Shown here in pieces: positions 1-5,058 of a stretch of DNA of 5,058 nt; position 1 is the first letter of the stretch; every line of letters begins with the position of its first letter. The notes beneath the pieces were generated by a model that ran no database searches, was not told where the DNA came from, and saw nothing but the letters and a program-made list of their open reading frames with translations. Position numbers and translations under genes: made by a program. The DNA is from an uncultured Porphyromonas sp. (GTDB taxonomy: Bacteria; Bacteroidota; Bacteroidia; Bacteroidales; Porphyromonadaceae). The stretch lies in NCBI GenBank assembly GCA_946222055.1, contig CAMIEW010000099.1, positions 1 through 5,058 of the forward strand, written 5' to 3'.

Positions 1-57
1 ACTCTGCGTACGCTCATAGTAGCGATATGCGCACTCACACTGGGGCTCTCCTCCTGC
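1..57 (+). other. Lipoprotein signal peptide (partial) with lipobox Cys
   Basis: Codons 1-18 read TLRTLIVAICALTLGLSS, a basic residue followed by a hydrophobic core, and the next codon is Cys (55-57) in an LSSC lipobox. This is the classic signal peptidase II site. Mature protein would start at this Cys and be lipid-anchored. The initiator Met and probably one or a few residues are missing to the left. The +1 residue after the lipidated Cys is another Cys, followed by Arg-Gly; I do not see a clear acidic surface-export signal right after the anchor, so inner-leaflet versus surface location is not settled by the sequence. Confidence 0.8.
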
Positions 58-906
58 TGTAGAGGTCCGGAGCACTGCTCCGCAGGCTGTACGCCCGATG
101 ATCCGGAGGATCCATACGTCCTAAGGGCCGGTAACCTGAGGGTGGTCGGTATCCTCAGAGACTATGATCCCTCCACTGGTATAATCAGTCCCAGCTGGCG
201 AGATCGTGATGCCATCGGCATCACAGCCATCTTAGGCGGAGTTACACTGGACACAAATGTCAAGTACACAACTATGCGCTCCCTCGGCAATCACTTCGTC
301 GCTGCCACACGAGGCATACGACTCGGAGAGAGCGAGAGCTGTGACCTGATTGCATACTACCCATACAGCGAAGCACTACAGGAGGGTAATCTCCTGCCAG
401 TGTCGACGACTTCGCCGCTCTACCTCTCACGCATCAAGGCTGACGTAACCGCCGATGCGGAGGCTGTGCTGGAGCTCCACCCTGTACTCTCCCCCTTACT
501 GATCAAACTCTCCGGGGTAGACCTCAGAGGGGCAAAGCTCGAGCTGAAAGGAGTAGCCAAGTCGGGGAAGGTGAATGTAACGGACGGCTCGGTGATCATA
601 AGCGAGGAGAAGGAGACCATTAACGCTCCACTCTCAGTGTCCGGAGACCTTGCAGGGACCGCTTTTCTGCGTCTTATTCCCGGGCAAAATCTCAAGGGGA
701 TGACCCTGAGGATCGTTACATCTCAGTATGTTTTTTCCTATCTCATCACACAAGACATAGAGCTAAAGAGTGGTGAGCCCAATATCATCGAGCTTAAGCT
801 AAAGGCTGATGACGGAACTGCCTCGGGCACCGTCACTACCGCCGATGGATCGATCCTCCCGATGGAGGATGTGGTCATAGATGCCGGCACGATCCATGTC
901 GACTGA
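1..906 (+). CDS. Fimbrillin-family (Mfa-like) lipoprotein, 5' end outside window
   Basis: The frame is open from base 1 to the TGA at 904-906, giving 301 codons. A GTG at 142 could be taken as a start, but the upstream codons encode a clear lipoprotein signal: a hydrophobic stretch ending in the lipobox LSSC with Cys at codon 19 (55-57). The true start is therefore a few codons left of the window. The body follows the layout of the fimbrillin-like family (Mfa-like, PF13149) of Bacteroidales: a Trp followed by DAIGI near codons 66-73, DLIAYYPYS at 115-123, the amphipathic HPVLSPLLIKL at about 160-170, and a C-terminal half of alternating beta strands with SYLITQDIELKSGEPN before the last strands. 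Such proteins are type V pilus subunits or surface lipoproteins. Four cysteines fall at codons 19, 20, 26 and 30, which is odd. No chaperone, usher or other pilus gene is visible, so a pilus role is inference. The family call is by motif recognition only. The receptor gene follows closely. Confidence 0.78.
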   Translation, partial: TLRTLIVAICALTLGLSSCCRGPEHCSAGCTPDDPEDPYVLRAGNLRVVGILRDYDPSTGIISPSWRDRDAIGITAILGGVTLDTNVKYTTMRSLGNHFVAATRGIRLGESESCDLIAYYPYSEALQEGNLLPVSTTSPLYLSRIKADVTADAEAVLELHPVLSPLLIKLSGVDLRGAKLELKGVAKSGKVNVTDGSVIISEEKETINAPLSVSGDLAGTAFLRLIPGQNLKGMTLRIVTSQYVFSYLITQDIELKSGEPNIIELKLKADDGTASGTVTTADGSILPMEDVVIDAGTIHVD

Positions 907-942
907 ATACCTTAGCTCTGTCAATCAGTGAATCAAGAATAT
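907..942 (+). other. 36-base spacer and translation start region of the receptor gene
   Basis: The spacer is AT-rich compared with the genes around it and has no stem-loop with a T run, so no terminator is visible. There is no GGAGG-like Shine-Dalgarno sequence, which fits Bacteroidetes. Two starts are possible in the same frame: GTG at 928 and ATG at 943. I chose ATG 943 because it is the commoner start codon, has an A-rich leader in front, and gives a signal peptide with a normal short basic N-terminus. The string TATGTTTA at 942-949 resembles the Bacteroidetes -7 promoter element TAnnTTTG but overlaps the start codon and is not a believable promoter for this gene. Confidence 0.55.
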
Positions 943-1014
943 ATGTTTAGACGAAAATTAGCAGCGGGACTCGCTCTCATACTGGCACTAGCCGGAGTAT
1001 CCCATGCATCTGCC
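943..1014 (+). other. Sec signal peptide of the TonB-dependent receptor
   Basis: MFRRKLAAGL opens with Arg-Arg-Lys, followed by a hydrophobic core rich in Leu and Ala to about residue 19, then SHASA before Gln25. Small residues at 22 and 24 fit the Ala-X-Ala rule for signal peptidase I. There is no lipobox Cys, as expected for an integral barrel protein. The exact cut site is a prediction by eye. Confidence 0.8.
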
Positions 1015-3696
1015 CAGGAGACAGCGACCGAGCCTGTGGTCATCGGTCGCGTCGTGGATGCGGAGGGAGGTGACCCCGTCGCAGGCGTACGAGTCCATCT
1101 CGAGCAAAGCGGTCTGTCGTGGATCACTGCATCGGATGGACGCTTTAGGTTTGTCGTTCCCGCCCCTGGTACAGATCGGCTGACATTGTCGGGTCATGAG
1201 ATTACTACTCGGAGTCTCGACGTGAGCATTTCCCCTCACGGGGTGACCGATCTCGGGGATATCACCGTATCGGTCACGATTATGGAGGCTGACCAGTCCC
1301 TCGTGGGCGTCGTCGATGCCTTAGAGCTGGGAGAGTCGGGTAATGATCAGACGATCAGCCCCACCGTCATTCTCTCTAATGATATTTTCCTGAAGAATGC
1401 CGGATTCAACTTCTCCCAATTCCGTTACCGGACTCGCGGCTACGACAGCCGCTACGAGCAGCGGTACATCAATGGTGTGGCATTCAACGATCTCGTCCGT
1501 GGGGTCTTCAACTACTCCTCCATCGGTGCGATCAATGACCTGACGAAGAATGGTAATGCGATCAATTACGTGAGAGCGTCGGACTTCTCATTCGGTGACC
1601 TAGGTGGCTCACAGAACATCAACATGCGTCCATCCGGCTACAGTCGCGGTGGGAAGCTGACTCTCTCCGGGACGAATCGCAACTACTACGCCCGCACAAT
1701 GGTCAGCTACAATACCGGCCTGATGGACAATGGCTGGGCTTTTACCGGACTCCTTGGAGGACGATATGCCCACGAGGGAGTGGTAGAGGGGACCTTCTAT
1801 AAGAACCTCTCCTACGCCCTCGGGGCTGAGTACCGGTGGGACGAGGGACGTCACGCTCTCAGTTTGATCACCTTCGGATCCCCTGTCCGTCGTGGTCAGC
1901 AGGGAGCCTCAGTCGATGAGGCGGTGCAGCTCGCGGGATGCTACACCTATAACCCCAACTGGGGCTGGCAGGATGGCAAGAAGCGTAACTCTCGGGTCGT
2001 CACCTCCTACGATCCCACAGCGATCCTTACCTACGACTGGAAGCCCGATATGCTCACCAGCTGGACCACTGCCGTGGGCGTCCACCACAGCCACTACCAG
2101 AAGACCTCCCTTGACTGGTTTAATGGTGCAGATCCACGCCCCGACTACTATCGCTATCTGCCCTCGTACTTTACCGGTGCTCCGGATGTGCAGGACTACT
2201 ACCGCTATCTCTGGCAGTCCGGCCGCGCATCGCAGATCGACTGGGACCGTCTCTATCAGATCAATGAGCTGAGCAATAGGACCGGCGACGGCTCCGCAGT
2301 ATATATGGTACAGGGTCGAAACAATGATCTCTTCGAGGTGTCGCTCAACTCGACCCTCACCAAGCAGATCACCTCTACCCTCAAGGTCTCCGGTGGCGTC
2401 GGCTACCGGTACGGGCACGCGCGCCAGTACCAGACCGTGGAGGACCTGATGGGTGCTCAGTTTGCCCGTGATGTAGATAAGTTTGCCGAGCGAGACTTCC
2501 CCGGCGACCACGACCGTATCCAGAATGACCTCAATCGTCCGGACAGACGAGTCTACGAGGGCGATGTCTTCGGTTACGACTATGGCCACGACCTCCACTC
2601 TGCTGAAGCGTGGGTACAGAATAGCCACACCTGGGCGCACCTCGACCTCTACTATGGTGGTCGTATCGCCTACACCAATATGCTGCGTGAGGGATACATG
2701 CGCAACGGACGCTATCCCGACAATTCTTATGGTAAGGGAGAGACCCACAGCTTCGTCACCGGCGATGCCAAGGTCGGCTTCACGTACAAGTTTAATGGTC
2801 ACCACTTCCTTCTCGGAAATGCGGTCTACCAGTCTCGTCCGCCACTGGTCTGGGATATGTACGTCAATCCTAACGTCACCGATCTCACGGTCGATGACCT
2901 CAAGCCGGTCAGTGATGCCTCTGTAGACCTCAGCTACGTCTTCTCTACGCCTCGCGTGTCGGGTCGTCTGGGAGTCTTCTACACCAAGTTCTGGGACGAT
3001 ATGCGCAAGATCGCCTACTACAACGATGTGGAGCGCACCTTCGTCTACCACACCCTCTACGATATGGAGAAGGTGCATCGTGGCATCGAGGCGGGGATTA
3101 ATGTTAAGGCTACCGACGCACTCAGCTTTGACCTCGTCGGGACGGTCTCCCAGTACTTCTACGCCAATAACCCGATGGGGGTAATGAACTCGACCAACGG
3201 CAAGATCCGGAACCGCGAGGAGAAGGTCTATATGAAAAACCTCTACCTCGGAGGGATGCCGCAGATGGTTGGCACTTTTGGGATCAATTACTTCATCAAT
3301 TACTGGTTCCTCAATCTTAATGTCAATGGCTTCGGCTACAACCACATTGACCCCGCGCCTATCCGTCGTCTCGCCTCCAATTATACCGGAGTCCGACCTG
3401 AGGGCGTCCCGGGACACAATCCAGAGGAGTTCGCTGCCTTCAAGAGCATCACTACTCAGGAGCGCTTCAAGGGTGGCTGCACCCTCGATCTGAGCATCGG
3501 CAAGATCATGTACCTCCCCGGACGAAAGCGGATCAATCTCAACCTCTCCGTCCAGAACCTTACCAACCGCCGGGACATCATCACCGGTGGGTATGAGCAG
3601 GGACGTATCAATCTGAAGAACCCTGAGCGATTCGGTAATAAGCACTACTACATGCAGGGCATTAACCTCTTCTTCAATGCCGGCTACATCTTTTAA
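943..3696 (+). CDS. TonB-dependent outer-membrane receptor with N-terminal carboxypeptidase-regulatory-like domain
   Basis: This complete gene encodes 917 residues from ATG 943 (922 if GTG 928 is used). It should be a 22-strand outer-membrane barrel that imports a ligand using energy from TonB-ExbBD. Residues 1-24 are a signal peptide ending ASA before Gln25. Residues about 32-111 form a carboxypeptidase D regulatory-like beta-sandwich (VVIGRVVDAEGGDPVAGVRV, then SDGRFRF), typical of Bacteroidetes receptors. A plug region follows at about 135-235, with RTRGYDSRYEQRYINGV near residues 164-180. The rest is barrel, with alternating aromatic strands, a late VQNLTNRRD strand-turn and the terminal strand INLFFNAGYIF ending in Phe, the usual outer-membrane assembly signal. 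Putative loops include a repeated DYYRYL (residues 401-406 and 418-423) and an Asp-rich stretch at 510-546. I see no convincing TonB box. The next gene encodes a lipoprotein, but not a SusD-type one, so a glycan substrate should not be assumed. Ligand is unknown. Confidence 0.93.
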   Translation: MFRRKLAAGLALILALAGVSHASAQETATEPVVIGRVVDAEGGDPVAGVRVHLEQSGLSWITASDGRFRFVVPAPGTDRLTLSGHEITTRSLDVSISPHGVTDLGDITVSVTIMEADQSLVGVVDALELGESGNDQTISPTVILSNDIFLKNAGFNFSQFRYRTRGYDSRYEQRYINGVAFNDLVRGVFNYSSIGAINDLTKNGNAINYVRASDFSFGDLGGSQNINMRPSGYSRGGKLTLSGTNRNYYARTMVSYNTGLMDNGWAFTGLLGGRYAHEGVVEGTFYKNLSYALGAEYRWDEGRHALSLITFGSPVRRGQQGASVDEAVQLAGCYTYNPNWGWQDGKKRNSRVVTSYDPTAILTYDWKPDMLTSWTTAVGVHHSHYQKTSLDWFNGADPRPDYYRYLPSYFTGAPDVQDYYRYLWQSGRASQIDWDRLYQINELSNRTGDGSAVYMVQGRNNDLFEVSLNSTLTKQITSTLKVSGGVGYRYGHARQYQTVEDLMGAQFARDVDKFAERDFPGDHDRIQNDLNRPDRRVYEGDVFGYDYGHDLHSAEAWVQNSHTWAHLDLYYGGRIAYTNMLREGYMRNGRYPDNSYGKGETHSFVTGDAKVGFTYKFNGHHFLLGNAVYQSRPPLVWDMYVNPNVTDLTVDDLKPVSDASVDLSYVFSTPRVSGRLGVFYTKFWDDMRKIAYYNDVERTFVYHTLYDMEKVHRGIEAGINVKATDALSFDLVGTVSQYFYANNPMGVMNSTNGKIRNREEKVYMKNLYLGGMPQMVGTFGINYFINYWFLNLNVNGFGYNHIDPAPIRRLASNYTGVRPEGVPGHNPEEFAAFKSITTQERFKGGCTLDLSIGKIMYLPGRKRINLNLSVQNLTNRRDIITGGYEQGRINLKNPERFGNKHYYMQGINLFFNAGYIF
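2143..2211 (+). repeat. Internal hexapeptide repeat DYYRYL in a putative receptor loop
   Basis: The 18-base units at 2143-2160 and 2194-2211 differ at two third-codon positions and both encode DYYRYL, at receptor residues 401-406 and 418-423. They are 17 residues apart and flank PSYFTGAPDVQ. The stretch is very rich in Tyr, Pro and Asp and is preceded by DPRPD. It probably lies in an extracellular loop between barrel strands, because a strand-like segment (ILTYDWKP onwards) precedes it. A role in ligand contact is inference. Confidence 0.6.
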
Positions 3697-3725
3697 TCAC
3701 CAGACAATCCGAGATACACTACGAT
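3697..3725 (+). other. 29-base spacer between receptor and lipoprotein genes
   Basis: The spacer follows the TAA at 3694-3696 and leads to ATG 3726. It contains no inverted repeat with a T tract and no Bacteroidetes-type -33/-7 promoter pair that I can see. No Shine-Dalgarno sequence is present either. The short gap on the same strand supports translation from one shared transcript with the receptor. Confidence 0.6.
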
Positions 3726-3788
3726 ATGAAACAAGGACTAAAATTACTGGCACTCGCCGCAGCTGCCATCGTGACGGTCTCGTCCTGT
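3726..3788 (+). other. Lipoprotein signal peptide of the DUF5689-type protein
   Basis: MKQGLKLLALAAAAIVTVSS has two lysines, an Ala/Leu core and ends just before Cys21 (3786-3788) in a VSSC lipobox, a standard signal peptidase II site. The mature protein begins Cys-Ser-Asp-Leu-Lys. One Asp at +2 is a weak match to the acidic surface-export signals known in some Bacteroidetes lipoproteins; surface display is likely from family context but not proven. Confidence 0.85.
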
Positions 3789-5058
3789 AGCGACCTAAAG
3801 TACGACGCACCACTCCTCACGGAGCCCAAGGTGGAGGGTCTGACGCCAAACGTCACCATCGCTCAGCTCAAGAAAGAGTACTCCGGCGTCGCCGACCGCT
3901 CCTCCAAGGAAATCGAGTACGAGTATGTCCTCAGGGCGACCGTCTCCGCCAATGACGTCTCCGGGAATATCTACAAGCAGATCTACATCCAGGACGAGAC
4001 AGGCGGCATAGCCGTGAGCATCGACCAGAATGCGATCGCCGGGACCTACCCCGTCGGTCAGGAGGTCTTCATCGATCTCCACGGACTTGCGATCAGCATG
4101 TATGGCGGACAACCCTCGATTGCCCACCCTACGGCGGAGAAGAATCGGATCCCCTTCGAGATCATAAAGAAGAAGATGCTGCCCAATGGCTGGCCCAATG
4201 CTGACCTCGTCCAGCCAAAGACCGTTAGGATCTCTGACCTCACCGATGACCTCGTCGGTCGTCTGATACGTATCGATAACGTCTACTTCGAGCAGAAAGG
4301 GCAGCCCTTCGCACCGGCACAGGAGACCGTCAATCGTCTCATCACCGACGGCAAGGGCGCTTCGATCATTGTCCGAAATAGCGGCTACGCTGACTTCGCT
4401 GCCGATAAGCTCCCGGAGGGCACCGGCTCTATAGTTGCGATCCTCTCTAAGTTTGGCAACGACTACCAGCTCTTCCTCCGCTCTCGTGAGGATGTGATCG
4501 GCTTCACTCCCGGCACGACCCCCTCTGATCCCTCCGGCGATGGTGGCAGCGAGAAGCCGACACCCGACACCGGCAGTACAATCCTCGACGCCCCCTTCAG
4601 CAAGGCTCTCGCGCCCTTTACCGCAGAGAACGTCAAGGGCGACCAGTCCTGGAGGATCAAGCACCAGAGCAATAAGACCACCGGCGAGGTGTACGACCAC
4701 TTCGCCGTGATGAGCGGCCACGACGGCACCGTCGGACACGCCAATGAGGACTGGCTTATCTCTCCGCTCCTCGACCTGACAGGCGTCACCTCTGCTTCCC
4801 TGACCCTCAAGCAGGCGATCAACTTTGCCGACCCTGCTACGATCAAGGAGTGCCATCAGCTCCTCGTCTCCACCGACTACAAGTCCGGTGCCCCCTCCTC
4901 CGCCACCTGGACACCGGTCACCATCGAGCTGCCCAAGGGGAAGGACTGGAAGTTTATCGACACCACGGTTGACCTCCCCAAGTCTGTCCTCGGTCAGGGT
5001 GCCGTTCGCTTTGCCTTCAGGTACACCTCCCCCGACGGTCAGACCTCCTCATGGGAGA
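3726..5058 (+). CDS. DUF5689-type lipoprotein with choice-of-anchor-J-like domain, 3' end outside window
   Basis: The frame from ATG 3726 stays open to the right edge: 444 full codons plus one base, so the C-terminus is missing. Residues 1-20 are a hydrophobic signal and VSSC places the lipidated Cys at residue 21. Residues about 39-259 match the layout of the Bacteroidetes DUF5689 family: TIAQLKKEY, VSAND at 73-77, GNIYKQIYIQDETGGI at 80-95, YPVGQEVFIDLHGL at 108-121, LVGRLIRIDNVYF at 176-188 and RNSGYADF at 217-224. The two halves each look like an OB-type beta barrel (inference). A Pro/Gly/Ser/Thr-rich linker spans about 260-285. From 286 a choice-of-anchor-J-like beta sandwich begins, with Trp309 and DWLISPLLDL at about 342-351. 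It is probably anchored on the outer membrane and works with the receptor just upstream. It is not SusD-like: no TPR-type helices are seen. Binding partner and substrate are unknown. Confidence 0.85.
   Translation, partial: MKQGLKLLALAAAAIVTVSSCSDLKYDAPLLTEPKVEGLTPNVTIAQLKKEYSGVADRSSKEIEYEYVLRATVSANDVSGNIYKQIYIQDETGGIAVSIDQNAIAGTYPVGQEVFIDLHGLAISMYGGQPSIAHPTAEKNRIPFEIIKKKMLPNGWPNADLVQPKTVRISDLTDDLVGRLIRIDNVYFEQKGQPFAPAQETVNRLITDGKGASIIVRNSGYADFAADKLPEGTGSIVAILSKFGNDYQLFLRSREDVIGFTPGTTPSDPSGDGGSEKPTPDTGSTILDAPFSKALAPFTAENVKGDQSWRIKHQSNKTTGEVYDHFAVMSGHDGTVGHANEDWLISPLLDLTGVTSASLTLKQAINFADPATIKECHQLLVSTDYKSGAPSSATWTPVTIELPKGKDWKFIDTTVDLPKSVLGQGAVRFAFRYTSPDGQTSSWE

Noticed and set aside
100..112. 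Small inverted repeat GATCC-GGA-GGATC
   Set aside because: The stem is only 5 bases with a 3-base loop inside coding sequence and no T run follows, so it is likely chance.
142..144. GTG 142 as the start of the first gene
   Set aside because: Starting there would discard an intact lipoprotein signal and lipobox in the same frame at codons 1-19, so the gene almost certainly begins left of the window.
942..949. TATGTTTA as a Bacteroidetes -7 promoter element
   Set aside because: It overlaps the receptor start codon, departs from the consensus at its last base, and has no matching -33 element at the right distance.
1892..2272. Shorter plus-strand frames inside the receptor gene (also near 2483-2926 and 3269-3493)
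   Set aside because: They overlap the receptor in another frame, are rich in Ser/Thr/Arg/Pro, and have no plausible start context or domain.
1909..3645. Long minus-strand open frame (about 578 codons) opposite the receptor gene
   Set aside because: It lies entirely inside a well-supported receptor gene on the other strand. Its product is a Val/Ile/Glu/Asp-rich string with no signal peptide or recognisable domain, as expected from antisense reading of a strongly biased GAC/CTC/ATC-rich gene.
3795..4856. Minus-strand open frame (about 353 codons) opposite the DUF5689-type gene
   Set aside because: Same explanation: it mirrors a plus-strand lipoprotein with a clear signal and recognisable domains, and its own translation is low in complexity and shows no family motif.

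Overview
The window looks like a piece of a Bacteroidales genome, most likely Porphyromonas or a close relative; the order is much safer than the genus. The clues are a fimbrillin-type lipoprotein, a large TonB-dependent receptor that opens with a carboxypeptidase-regulatory-like domain, a lipoprotein with a DUF5689-type region, and start codons without a Shine-Dalgarno sequence. G+C is moderately high, judged by eye.

Three genes lie head to tail on the plus strand and fill almost the whole window. (1) At 1-906 is a fimbrillin-family (Mfa-like) lipoprotein; its start codon lies just left of the window, but the lipoprotein signal and the rest of the protein are present. (2) At 943-3696 is a complete TonB-dependent outer-membrane receptor of 917 residues. 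(3) From 3726 to the right edge is a surface-type lipoprotein, cut off at the 3' end, with a DUF5689-like region followed by a choice-of-anchor-J-like domain. The gaps are only 36 and 29 bases and hold no visible terminator or promoter, so the three are probably co-transcribed. No promoter is visible in the window and the real one is probably left of position 1. The minus strand carries only long antisense open frames that I regard as shadows. I see no RNA gene, mobile element, CRISPR array or tandem repeat array.

The simplest model is a cell-envelope uptake or surface-binding unit. The receptor is a TonB-driven channel. The downstream lipoprotein takes the genomic place that a SusD lipoprotein has in glycan loci, but it is not SusD-like. 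The fimbrillin-like lipoprotein could be a second surface binding component or a pilus-type subunit. The substrate cannot be read from the sequence. The most interesting points are this non-SusD receptor/lipoprotein pairing, its link to a fimbrillin-like protein, the Cys-rich start of that protein, and two unusual putative loops in the receptor.
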